From Ktedonobacter sp. SOSP1-85 (GTDB taxonomy: Bacteria; Chloroflexota; Ktedonobacteria; Ktedonobacterales; Ktedonobacteraceae): a stretch of 64,000 bases of DNA. This document shows, one piece after another, positions 12,483 through 20,432 of this stretch; within the stretch, counting starts at the first letter, position 1; every line of letters begins with the position of its first letter. The stretch is from positions 1,054,001 through 1,118,000 of the forward strand of contig NZ_BNJI01000003.1 in assembly GCF_016587415.1 (NCBI RefSeq). Direction: 5' to 3'. The notes beneath the pieces are model-generated. The model was not told the DNA's origin. It searched no databases and worked only from the letters and a program-made list of their open reading frames with translations. A program made the position numbers and the translations under genes.

Positions 12483-13811
12483 TAAGTCTTCCCGCGCCTG
12501 CCCGCCTTCATCCTGAGCGCAATAGAGGTGAATATCATGCGCCCGCTCCCTACCGACTTTTTCGTCTACCCGCTGGCGGATCGCGTCTACCAGTTGAGGA
12601 TATGTTGCCGTGACCTCATTGCGCACGGCAACATGGGTTTCTGGCGCTTCTAAATGCGTGGTCACGCGCTGTATCTGTGGTTCAGAGGCGACAATGGTCT
12701 GCTCAAAGCGTGATGCCTGAGCATGGGCCTCCTGCAGCGACAAGTCTGTGGGAACCTCCAGGTCAACATCGGCTTCCAGGTGACTACCTACGGCGCGCAG
12801 GTGAATATCATGGATATGCACGCCCTGGCTCTCCGCCAGGCGATACAGGCGTTCGGCAATTGTCTCACCCGGCGAACGCATCGGCTCTGCATGTACGACA
12901 ATATCGACCTCCGCTTGCTCAGCCTGTTCATGTACAGCCTGGCTCACCGCATCCTCAACCTGCTCGCTCACCATGTGTGTCTGCTCAAAAGTCAGGGTGC
13001 GCGCGACAGCGATGGTGATCTCGATGAAATACGTGTTGCCAGCGCGACGCACACGTAAGCGACGGATTTCTAGCACCTCAGGTAGAGTTCGCACATGCCC
13101 GGTAATCGGCAAAATAAGCGCGTGCGGAGCCTTGTCCAGCAGGGCATCAAGCGTTTCCTTCGCCAGTTGCACGCTCACCCAGATAACAATAAATGAGACG
13201 ACCAGGGCAGCTACCGCATCAGCCTGAGTCAGCCATGCAGGGAGATGCAACGCATTTGTGACAAGTACGATAAACAGGCCAATAATCACTACCGCCGAAC
13301 TCCAGATATCGGTGCTGAAGTGTAAGGCATCGGCCTCCAGGGCCTGGCTACCCACTTTGCGGGCTACGCGTAACAGGACGCGTGAGCGTGTGAAATCAAC
13401 CACAATGGAAATACCCATCACCACAAAAGCCCAGATGCTAATCTCAACATGCCCTTCGTGGTACAGCAAACGACGTACGGCCTCATAAATGATCCAGAGC
13501 GCCGTTACGAGCAATAGGACCGCCTCTAGAAACGCGGAGAGATTCTCAATCTTTTCATGCCCATAGTGATGCGACTCGTCGGCTGGACGCGAGGCGAAGC
13601 GAACGGCGAAAAACGTCATCAGCGCGGCGATCAAGTCTAGTCCAGAGTGCGCCGCCTCAGCCAAAATGCCCAGGCTACCAGTCAATAAGCCAACGGCCAG
13701 TTTCAAAGCCGTCAGGCCTATGGCTGCTCCTACCGAGGAGAGTGCAACCATATTCTTCTCGCGTTGCGTTGCTTGCTTCTGTTTTTGCTGCTCTTGATCC
13801 GATACTGTCAC
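12453..13811 (-). CDS. Cation diffusion facilitator (CDF) metal exporter, frameshifted near the end
   Basis: A 452-residue reading frame. Six transmembrane segments occupy about 25-220, with the metal-site motifs HSGLD in helix 2 and HFSTD in helix 5. A cytoplasmic cation-efflux dimerisation domain follows. An unusual second copy of the C-terminal domain begins near 320 (HIHDIHL) and a third similar block near 430 (HDIHLYC), where the frame breaks. The last in-frame residues (EDLTPRICLNST) do not fit the family; the proper continuation is in the neighbouring frame at 12301-12482. It exports divalent metals such as Zn, Fe or Cd in exchange for protons. Start is GTG 13811 with TGAGGA upstream. 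Confidence 0.85.
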   Translation of the reverse strand: MTVSDQEQQKQKQATQREKNMVALSSVGAAIGLTALKLAVGLLTGSLGILAEAAHSGLDLIAALMTFFAVRFASRPADESHHYGHEKIENLSAFLEAVLLLVTALWIIYEAVRRLLYHEGHVEISIWAFVVMGISIVVDFTRSRVLLRVARKVGSQALEADALHFSTDIWSSAVVIIGLFIVLVTNALHLPAWLTQADAVAALVVSFIVIWVSVQLAKETLDALLDKAPHALILPITGHVRTLPEVLEIRRLRVRRAGNTYFIEITIAVARTLTFEQTHMVSEQVEDAVSQAVHEQAEQAEVDIVVHAEPMRSPGETIAERLYRLAESQGVHIHDIHLRAVGSHLEADVDLEVPTDLSLQEAHAQASRFEQTIVASEPQIQRVTTHLEAPETHVAVRNEVTATYPQLVDAIRQRVDEKVGRERAHDIHLYCAQDEGGQAREDLTPRICLNST

Positions 13812-13904
13812 AAATTCCTCACAAGCTCATCTTCAGATGCCTGGTTCTGCTCTCGCTGACCAGATACTGCCGTAAATTTCTCGCAAGCTCATCTTCAGGT
13901 ACCT
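13801..13904. repeat. Imperfect tandem duplication at the CDF start
   Basis: Two 42-base copies (13801-13842 and 13863-13904) share about 35 positions, including an identical AAGCTCATCTTCAG core, with a 62-base period. The first copy contains the GTG start and ribosome site of the CDF gene. The duplication may supply a second regulatory copy or be a relic of slippage. Confidence 0.7.
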
Positions 13905-14124
13905 AGTGTCACCACAGGTGTGAAAGGGTTCTCGGCCGCCATTGTATCTGATACAGAATAGCTATGTCCATAGAAAGTGCAAAAATATAATTTTTAGTTT
14001 AATAAAAAGAAATTTTCATAATACATGTATTCGTGGGCCAATAGCATCCCAGGCCGTAAAGTATGATATAGTGTCAAAGTATATTGATAAATATCGTTTT
14101 TCTTTTCTAGAAAAGAGGTCCTTC

Positions 14125-16053
14125 GTGGTCAGGGATACCAACAACCATGAAAGTTTTCTTCCGCGCATACCCGTCCAGAGTGAGACCCTCTTTGCCACCT
14201 ACTTTCCCGCAACACCAGCGATCTCACCCGATGGGCGCCAGGTAGCCTATACGCTCCGGTCATTTGAAGGAGAGCAGCAGAAAAGAAGCGGGCGCATCTG
14301 GCTGGTTGATACGCAAGGCGGTGAACCAGTCCCCTTTGGTGGAAACAGCAAGAGCGAGTGGGGAGCCAGCTGGTCGCCTGATGGCAAAGAACTGTCCTTC
14401 GTGGCCCTTGATGGCGAGCCAGAGCTCCCACAGCTCTTCGTGCGCGCCCTTGATGGGAAGAGCGAAGCCCGGCGCATCTGTAGCATGCCACGAGGATTAG
14501 AGGAGCCAATCTGGTCGCCTGATGGCTCACATATTGGCTTTCTTGCGCGTACTGGTCAGGAGCCTGAAAAGGATCCGCTGGTCCTGGCGCCCGCATCACA
14601 TCAGCGTCTCTGGGCCGTTCATCGCCACAGCGACACTCCTCGTCCTCTTACTCAGGAGAATATTACGGTCTGGGAGTATGCCTGGTCGCCTGATGGTAAG
14701 CACGTGGCTATTTATTATTCTACTGGCTCAGATGATACCGATTGGTACCGAGGACAGATAGGCATCGTCTCCACGCAGGGTGGCGCGGTGCGACAGCTAA
14801 CCGAACTGACGCGCCAGGCCAGTGGCCTTGCCTGGTCGCCTGATAGTACACATCTGGCGTATATCTCGGGCGAATGGAGCGATCCCTGTCGCGGCGGGGG
14901 AGATATCTTTGTCATCAACGTCGCGGGAGGCGAGGCGCACAACCTCACGCCGGGCATCGATTGTAGCCCAGGCTGGTGCCGCTGGCTCCCTGGGGGCAAG
15001 CAATTGCTCTATGCAGGCTGGTATGGAGCCAACGCCCAGCTTGGACTGATCAATGAGCAGGATGGCGCCATTACCTTGCTAGAGCGCGAGAACCAGGATT
15101 GTATCCTTGATCTCAGCATCGGCTTTCCAGGCGTGAGCGCCGATCTTAAACGCCTGGTCGCTGTACGCTCCTCTTCGACTCAGCCCCATGAAGTCTGGCT
15201 AGCGGACATTGCTCAGGAGACAGCCCAGTTGGCCTGGAGACGCCTGACCCATGTCAATAAGCTCCAGGAAGAGACGCTAGCTCTGGCACCCAGCCAGGAG
15301 ATCCGCTATCCCAGCGTCGATGGCTGGCTAATTGATGCCATCTATACGCCACCTCTGCACCAGAGCGAAGATAGCTTGCCCCCTCTCTATGTTGAGGTAC
15401 ATGGCGGCCCATCCTGGGCGCGCCAGCATAGCTGGTCGCCCTTCGTGCAATTCCTGGCGGCGGCAGGCTTCGCGGTCCTGCAACCCAACATGCGCGGCAG
15501 CTGGGGACATGGGGTTGCCTTCGCAGATGCCGTCCTGGGCGATATGGGTGGCAAAGACTTTCAGGATATCCTACATGGAATCGACTATCTCGTAGAGCAG
15601 AAGCTGGTGGATGGCGAACGCGTCGCCATTGGGGGTTGGAGCAATGGTGGCTTCCTGAGCGGCTGGGCGATTACGCAGGAGCCAAAGCGTTTCAAAGCAG
15701 CCCTTATCGGCGCAGCTATCATTGATTGGATTGGTATGCATGCTGGCTCAAATATTCCCGACGCCGACACGCGCCTGCTTATGCAAAATCCCCTGGAGAA
15801 TCCCGAGGCCTACCTGCGGAACTCGCCCCTGGCCTTCGCCGGGCGCATCGAGACCCCCTCGCTCATCCTGCATGGTGATGCAGATCCAGCCGTTCCCGTA
15901 GCCCAGGCCTACGCCTTCTACCGTGCCCTACGCGAGCGCGGCGTGCCTGTCGAATGCGTTATTTATCCCCGAGAGGGCCATGGACTAAGCGAGCGCAAGC
16001 ATATCAAAGACTACTACGAACGCCTGCTACGCTGGCTGAAGCGCTATGTATAG
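14125..16053 (+). CDS. S9 family serine peptidase (acylaminoacyl-peptidase type)
   Basis: About 642 residues from GTG 14125, which has AAAGAGG upstream. The longer frame from 13942 runs through A/T-rich, non-coding-like sequence. The N-terminal half is a beta-propeller made of repeated PD40 motifs (ISPDGRQVAY, WSPDGKELSF, WSPDGSHIGF, WSPDGKHVAI, WSPDSTHLAY). The C-terminal half is an alpha/beta hydrolase with nucleophile Ser506 in GGWSNGG, Asp587 in GDADPAVP and His619 in EGHGLS. It should cleave short peptides or acylated N-terminal residues in the cytosol, the propeller limiting substrate size. No signal peptide. It is convergent with the carrier protein gene at 16130 and shares a hairpin with it. 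Confidence 0.9.
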   Translation: MVRDTNNHESFLPRIPVQSETLFATYFPATPAISPDGRQVAYTLRSFEGEQQKRSGRIWLVDTQGGEPVPFGGNSKSEWGASWSPDGKELSFVALDGEPELPQLFVRALDGKSEARRICSMPRGLEEPIWSPDGSHIGFLARTGQEPEKDPLVLAPASHQRLWAVHRHSDTPRPLTQENITVWEYAWSPDGKHVAIYYSTGSDDTDWYRGQIGIVSTQGGAVRQLTELTRQASGLAWSPDSTHLAYISGEWSDPCRGGGDIFVINVAGGEAHNLTPGIDCSPGWCRWLPGGKQLLYAGWYGANAQLGLINEQDGAITLLERENQDCILDLSIGFPGVSADLKRLVAVRSSSTQPHEVWLADIAQETAQLAWRRLTHVNKLQEETLALAPSQEIRYPSVDGWLIDAIYTPPLHQSEDSLPPLYVEVHGGPSWARQHSWSPFVQFLAAAGFAVLQPNMRGSWGHGVAFADAVLGDMGGKDFQDILHGIDYLVEQKLVDGERVAIGGWSNGGFLSGWAITQEPKRFKAALIGAAIIDWIGMHAGSNIPDADTRLLMQNPLENPEAYLRNSPLAFAGRIETPSLILHGDADPAVPVAQAYAFYRALRERGVPVECVIYPREGHGLSERKHIKDYYERLLRWLKRYV

Positions 16054-16086
16054 ACAAGGGAGACAAAGTCAGAGGTAAAGAATATG

Positions 16087-16122
16087 AGAATAGAGCATTG
16101 GCATCCGCCAGCGCTCTATTCT
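16087..16122. terminator. Bidirectional terminator hairpin
   Basis: AGAATAGAGC (16087-16096) pairs with GCTCTATTCT (16113-16122). It is located between the converging peptidase gene and carrier protein gene, each ending within about 40 bases. A/T-rich flanks on both sides fit termination in both directions. Confidence 0.65.
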
Positions 16123-16129
16123 TAATACA

Positions 16130-16390
16130 CTAATCGTTACCAACTAAGCTGGAATCGCCGACCAGTTCACTGAGTGCATGCTGAATATTAGCGATGCTAG
16201 AGAAAGAGGCACGATTGAGAAAGCGAGCGGGAAACTCTACTTCAAATTCATCTTCCAGGGCAAGCATGACATTCACGCTTGCATGAGAAGAGAGCCCGGC
16301 ATCATAGAGATTGGCATCGTCGCTCAGCGTGTCTACATTGATTGGTAAACGCGCATTCTCACGTAAGATAGTTCGAATACGTTCATTCAT
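16130..16390 (-). CDS. Carrier protein (likely amino-acyl carrier)
   Basis: An 86-residue phosphopantetheine-binding protein. The attachment site is most likely Ser35 in DAGLSSHASVNVMLALED, followed by EFEVEFPARFLNRASF. This pattern (GLSSxxSV, LEDEF, FP, LNRxSF) is that of the small carrier proteins charged by amino acid:carrier-protein ligases rather than of fatty-acid ACPs. It is transcribed after its own PPTase gene (16464) and diverges from the ligase operon at 17309-24057. The role is inferred: it would carry an activated small amino acid such as Gly or Ala. Confidence 0.8.
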   Translation of the reverse strand: MNERIRTILRENARLPINVDTLSDDANLYDAGLSSHASVNVMLALEDEFEVEFPARFLNRASFSSIANIQHALSELVGDSSLVGND

Positions 16391-16463
16391 TTTTGTTCTA
16401 AGTCCCTTCTATGAGAGAAGTAAAGAAAGATAAAAACGATATATACACAGGAGCATCCAACGT

Positions 16464-16865
16464 TTAGCTGGATACAAGATCGGCAATCACGATAGCTGTA
16501 GCATATTCTATTTCATGGCTCATACTGAGAGAAAGAGCATAAATTCCCCGTTGCTCCGCCAGTTCAGCAGCTGTACTATGAAGAACAATATCGCAGGCTC
16601 CATCTGGGGCGCGCCTGACTTCGATCTCACGCCAATCGCCCCAAAAAGGTTCAGGACGCAGGATCTTCACCGTTGCCTCCTTTGCCGCGAAGCGCACGGC
16701 AAAGCTCTGAGCAACCGCTTGAGAACTGGTATGGCTGCAACAATAGGCCTGTTCTTCCTCAGTAAAGAGACGGTTTAGGTAGATTTTGCCAAAGCGCTCA
16801 ATAGATTCTTGGATATGTTTTACAAGTACGAGATCTATACCTACCCGATATGGTGATGCTTGCAT
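16464..16865 (-). CDS. AcpS-type 4'-phosphopantetheinyl transferase
   Basis: A 133-residue AcpS homologue: RVGIDLVLVKHI near the N-terminus (Mg-binding Asp), NRLFTEEEQAYC, RFAAKEATVKIL (active-site Glu/Lys) and LSLSMSHEIEYATAIVI at the end. It is distinct in sequence from the AcpS-like protein of the polyketide cluster (1382). It is the first gene of a two-gene transcript with the carrier protein 73 bases downstream. It should therefore activate that carrier. A perfect -35/-10 promoter lies about 50 bases upstream. Confidence 0.85.
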   Translation of the reverse strand: MQASPYRVGIDLVLVKHIQESIERFGKIYLNRLFTEEEQAYCCSHTSSQAVAQSFAVRFAAKEATVKILRPEPFWGDWREIEVRRAPDGACDIVLHSTAAELAEQRGIYALSLSMSHEIEYATAIVIADLVSS

Positions 16866-16913
16866 ATATTTGCTATTTTTCGATCGCTATGACGACTTCT
16901 TTGAATATTGCCC

Positions 16914-16943
16914 ATTATAAAAGTCTTCAATTGTACATGTCAA
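16914..16943 (-). promoter_or_regulatory. Consensus promoter of the PPTase-carrier protein operon
   Basis: On the minus strand: TTGACA (16938-16943), 18-base spacer, TATAAT (16914-16919). Both hexamers are perfect sigma-70-type consensus. The predicted start near 16907 leaves a leader of about 42 bases before ATG 16865. Confidence 0.75.
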
Positions 16944-17059
16944 TCTTTTCTCTTTTCTAGAGATCGAATATACCGGGTGGGACCAAATGGTAAAAGGACA
17001 TGGCCTTGCTATAGTGGTACAGTGCAGCCTCTGAAGCCCTTGCTGGCGATTTTTCTCTG

Positions 17060-17088
17060 TTGACGAAACAGATGGGCTATATTATAGT
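17060..17088 (+). promoter_or_regulatory. Promoter of the amino-acyl carrier operon
   Basis: TTGACG (17060-17065), 17-base spacer, TATAGT (17083-17088). It faces away from the PPTase promoter 117 bases to the left, so the two operons are divergently expressed from one region. The leader to ATG 17309 would be about 214 bases. The rest of the 16866-17308 gap is A/T-rich and shows no gene. Confidence 0.6.
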
Positions 17089-17308
17089 GTGATAGATAAA
17101 GTACGACATATGTCTTACGGCATTGGTATCCATGAGTCTCAGAAACAGTGCACAGCTACAGGGTCCCTTGAGGGGCTACATGTTGATAAATAAAAATTCC
17201 TATTCTAGATCTATACATCCCATTTTATTCTGTTCTTTGCGTTTACTCAAACTACAATACCTATATCTTTATGCTTCCTAAGCACAGCAAAGGAGACTTA
17301 TCTCTTTA

Positions 17309-18508
17309 ATGGAAACTATTCATTCTGTTGCCGAGGTTATTTCAAATCGAGATGACCTGATCCAAAAAGTACGCCATATCGGCAAAACAATCGCCCAACC
17401 GGCAGCGACCAGTGTGGACAGCGAGGCGCGTTTCCCTCACGAAGCTATAGACGCGCTACGCCAGGCACGTCTCCTCTCGCTCTATATTCCTCGCCAATAT
17501 GGCGGTGACGAATGTAGTTTTAGCGACTTGATTGCAATCGCCCAAACCCTCTCGCAATACTGTGCCTCAACGGCGATGATCTGGGCCATGCATCAGATCC
17601 AAGTAGCCTGCCTGGTCCACCATGAACAAAACTCCCCCTTCTTTCAGCAGTATCTACGCGAGATCGCCGAGCACCAACTCCTCCTGGCATCAGCCACCTC
17701 CGAGGCAGGCGTGGGCGGGGATATTCGCAGCAGTGTTGCCGCGGTCGAGCAAGATGGAGAAGGCTGCCGTCTCTTCAAAAAAGCCACCACAGTCTCCTAT
17801 GGCTCATATGCGGATGGCTACCTGGTAACGGCCCGCCGCTCACCTGAAGCGGCTCCTGGCGACCAGGTATTTGTGCTGCTCACCCGCCCCACGACCCAGC
17901 TAGAGCAGACAGGTACCTGGAACACCTTTGGCATGCGTGGCACCTGTAGCCCGGGCTTCAACATCACCTCTACCTTCCCCGCGGAACAGGTTTTGAGCAC
18001 CTCTTTCGCGGATATCGCTCCCCTAACGATGGTCCCCTTCTCGCACCTGCTGTGGGCCGCCTGTTGGCAAGGCATCGCCATTGATGCCTTTTCGCGCGCA
18101 CGTAAGTTTATGCAAGCCAAGGCTCGCCAACTCAGGACTACCTCCCTTCCAGGTGATGGCCGACTGGTCGAGGCCAATAGCAACCTGCAATTGATGCGTG
18201 CAACGCTCGCCACTGCGGTGCAGGAATACGAAGACATCCTGCGCGATCCCGAGCAAGCGGCAGAAAAAGCCTCCGACATGGGCTATAGCATTCGGCAGAA
18301 TAACGTCAAAACTCTTGCCTCACAACTTGTGGTACAGGTAGCGCAGCAAGCTCTTTACATTTGCGGCATGGCTGGCTATAAAGAAGATTCTCCCTTTAGC
18401 ATCGGGCGCCACTTGCGCGATGCCTACTCCGCCAGCCTTATGATCAGCAATGATCGCCTCAATACCACCAATGCCGCGTTACTACTCGTTCATAAAGAAG
18501 AAGCATAG
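17309..18508 (+). CDS. Acyl-CoA dehydrogenase-like flavoprotein
   Basis: A 399-residue member of the acyl-CoA dehydrogenase superfamily. The helical N-domain holds LYIPRQYGG and the substrate-side segment SQYCASTAMIWAMHQ. The beta-domain has SATSEAGVGG, where flavin-binding residues lie in the family. The C-terminal helical domain ends RDAYSASLMISNDRLN. The usual catalytic Glu of chain-shortening dehydrogenases is not obvious, so an oxidase or other reaction on a carrier-bound substrate is possible. It is the first gene of the operon with the amino acid:carrier-protein ligase, 17 bases upstream of it. I infer that it oxidises an aminoacyl or derived thioester on the carrier protein; the substrate is unknown. 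Confidence 0.8.
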   Translation: METIHSVAEVISNRDDLIQKVRHIGKTIAQPAATSVDSEARFPHEAIDALRQARLLSLYIPRQYGGDECSFSDLIAIAQTLSQYCASTAMIWAMHQIQVACLVHHEQNSPFFQQYLREIAEHQLLLASATSEAGVGGDIRSSVAAVEQDGEGCRLFKKATTVSYGSYADGYLVTARRSPEAAPGDQVFVLLTRPTTQLEQTGTWNTFGMRGTCSPGFNITSTFPAEQVLSTSFADIAPLTMVPFSHLLWAACWQGIAIDAFSRARKFMQAKARQLRTTSLPGDGRLVEANSNLQLMRATLATAVQEYEDILRDPEQAAEKASDMGYSIRQNNVKTLASQLVVQVAQQALYICGMAGYKEDSPFSIGRHLRDAYSASLMISNDRLNTTNAALLLVHKEEA

Positions 18509-18525
18509 AAAGTAGATAGAAGAAG

Positions 18526-19443
18526 ATGGCGCAAGAGTTTTCAGCCCACGAAAGTCCTTTTCTTGACCAGTTAATTGCCCATGGTCTGCTTATTCCTTCT
18601 GGCGTGCAGGGCATCTATGGCAAAAGCGGCATGATGGAGAATGTTATCTGCCGTATCGATGAGCTACTGACCGATATCGGGCGCGAGATGGGCGCGGATA
18701 TTATGCGCTTCCCACCCGTTATGAACCGGGCAACCGTTGAACAGACGGGCTACATGAAGTCTTTCCCTCAGTTGCTGGGTTCGGTTCACTCCTTCACTGG
18801 CAAGCATCGCGAGCATCAACAGTTGCTGAACGCGATGGAAGAGGGCCAGGACTGGAGCCAATCTCTCCCCTCAACGCAGGATGTCTTGATTCCAGCCGCC
18901 TGCTATCCCGTCTATCCTACCCTCACAGGCACGCTTCCAGAAGATGGACGCCTGGTTGACGTCTGCTGCTTCTGCTTCCGCCACGAGCCTTCGCCCGATC
19001 CCGCCCGCATGCAGTCCTTCCGCCAGCACGAGTTCATTCGCATCGCGGACGCCCACACGGTTGAACAGTGGCATGGTGAATGGATTAAACGAGGCGACGC
19101 GTTCCTGCGTTCACTGGGCCTGGAGCCAGTAGTCGCACCCGCCAATGATCCCTTCTTCGGTCCCGGCGGACGCCTGCTCGCAGCCAGCCAGCAGGAGCAA
19201 CAGCTAAAATTCGAGCTGCTCTCACCCATCAATTCAAGCGAGCATCTGACTGCCATCTCCTCCTGCAATTATCACCAGGACCACTTCGCGAGCAAGTTTG
19301 GCATTTATACCGCTAGCGGCGAGATCGCGCATACCTCGTGTATCGGCTTTGGCCTGGAACGCATCGCCCTGGCCCTCTTCCGCCAGCATGGACTGGATAC
19401 CGCTGAATGGCCCGTTGAAGTGCGAAAAAGGTTGGCCGTATGA
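18526..19443 (+). CDS. Amino acid:[carrier protein] ligase (SerRS-like)
   Basis: A 305-residue class II aminoacyl-tRNA-synthetase catalytic core without any tRNA-binding domain. Motif 2 is CFRHEPSPDPARMQSFRQHE (residues near 150-170) and motif 3 is CIGFGLERIAL. Cys in AACYP and SSCNYH, with a Glu between, fit the zinc site of atypical SerRS and of amino acid:carrier-protein ligases. These enzymes, known from Bradyrhizobium and Agrobacterium, adenylate a small amino acid and load it on the phosphopantetheine arm of a small carrier protein. The carrier at 16130 is the likely partner. The stop overlaps the next start (ATGA), showing translational coupling. Specificity for Gly or Ala is inferred from the family, not visible here. 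Confidence 0.85.
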   Translation: MAQEFSAHESPFLDQLIAHGLLIPSGVQGIYGKSGMMENVICRIDELLTDIGREMGADIMRFPPVMNRATVEQTGYMKSFPQLLGSVHSFTGKHREHQQLLNAMEEGQDWSQSLPSTQDVLIPAACYPVYPTLTGTLPEDGRLVDVCCFCFRHEPSPDPARMQSFRQHEFIRIADAHTVEQWHGEWIKRGDAFLRSLGLEPVVAPANDPFFGPGGRLLAASQQEQQLKFELLSPINSSEHLTAISSCNYHQDHFASKFGIYTASGEIAHTSCIGFGLERIALALFRQHGLDTAEWPVEVRKRLAV

Positions 19444-20414
19444 AACATCTTGTAACGAGTATCGATGTTAAGAGCTATACACCGCACTGGCTCCATAGCA
19501 GCACCAATCACTGGCCACAGTCCAACTGCTATGTAGATCTATGGATTGAAATTTTGCATACCCTGCATGTCAATCCCCTGGCCTGCTTCGCCTTTACGCT
19601 CTCCATCGATTTTGAGGGAGATCAGTGGACATTTTTCAAGTTTCCCATTCATGATCTCTTCTTGCTCTACGGCATCGATGTCCAGGAATTGAATATCTGG
19701 AACGCGCTTTTGCCGCAGATTTGTGAGCAGACAGGTCGGGATCGCCTAACGCTTGTGGAGGTCGATGCCTTCTATCTGCCAGATGTGAGCGATACAAATT
19801 ATCATCGCATGCATGAGAAGACCACGATTGGCATCCAGTCGATTGATCCCGAGGCACGTGAACTTCATTACTTCCACAACAGCGGCTATTATAGCCTGCA
19901 AGGCGAGGATTTCGACGGCATCTTCCATCCAGATGCGCAGGCGGGCAGAACGGCGGTTCTCCCTCCCTACGTCGAGTTTGCCAAATTTGATCGTTTACAG
20001 CGCCACGCGGATCAAGAATTGTCTACGTTAGCGCTTGAACTATTACGCGGCTATAGTCGACGCATCCCATCAGCCAATCCCTTCACGACCTATAGCCAGC
20101 ACTTCCAGGCGCACCTGGCGGCGCTCCCTGACCTGCAAGCCTATCACCAATATGCCTTTGCGACCCTGCGACAGTATGGCGCCTGTTATGCCTATGCCAG
20201 TCTCTTCCTTCAATGGCTGGCAGACTACCAGGGCGCCCATTTCAAAGAGGCCGCAGCACACCTGGAGGCTATCTCCAGCGGCACCCAGGTCTTCCTGCTG
20301 CGGGCCGCGCGCGTGGTCAGAAACAAGAAGCCCCTGGACCATCTCCCCTACTTTGAGGAGATGGCGATGCACTGGGATCAAGCCATGCAGCATATTCTCG
20401 CCAACCTGACATAG
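19440..20414 (+). CDS. DUF1839 protein
   Basis: A 324-residue protein of the DUF1839 family. Typical segments are NCYVDLWIEILHTL, FTLSIDFEGDQWTFFK, LYGIDVQELNIWNALL and VEVDAFYLPD. The family occurs next to amino acid:carrier-protein ligases in several bacteria. Conserved Cys32, His and Asp in NCYVD, KTTIGI and LHYFHN blocks recall papain-like or transferase folds, so acyl transfer from the carrier is conceivable; no activity is established. It overlaps the ligase by four bases and precedes the GH2 gene by 18. No signal peptide or membrane segment is seen. Confidence 0.8.
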   Translation: MKHLVTSIDVKSYTPHWLHSSTNHWPQSNCYVDLWIEILHTLHVNPLACFAFTLSIDFEGDQWTFFKFPIHDLFLLYGIDVQELNIWNALLPQICEQTGRDRLTLVEVDAFYLPDVSDTNYHRMHEKTTIGIQSIDPEARELHYFHNSGYYSLQGEDFDGIFHPDAQAGRTAVLPPYVEFAKFDRLQRHADQELSTLALELLRGYSRRIPSANPFTTYSQHFQAHLAALPDLQAYHQYAFATLRQYGACYAYASLFLQWLADYQGAHFKEAAAHLEAISSGTQVFLLRAARVVRNKKPLDHLPYFEEMAMHWDQAMQHILANLT

Positions 20415-20432
20415 GAAGAAAGAGACAAGGCT

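Noticed and set aside
13942-14124. N-terminal extension of the S9 peptidase
   Set aside because: The sequence is A/T-rich with unusual residue content, and GTG 14125 has a ribosome site right before the conserved region.
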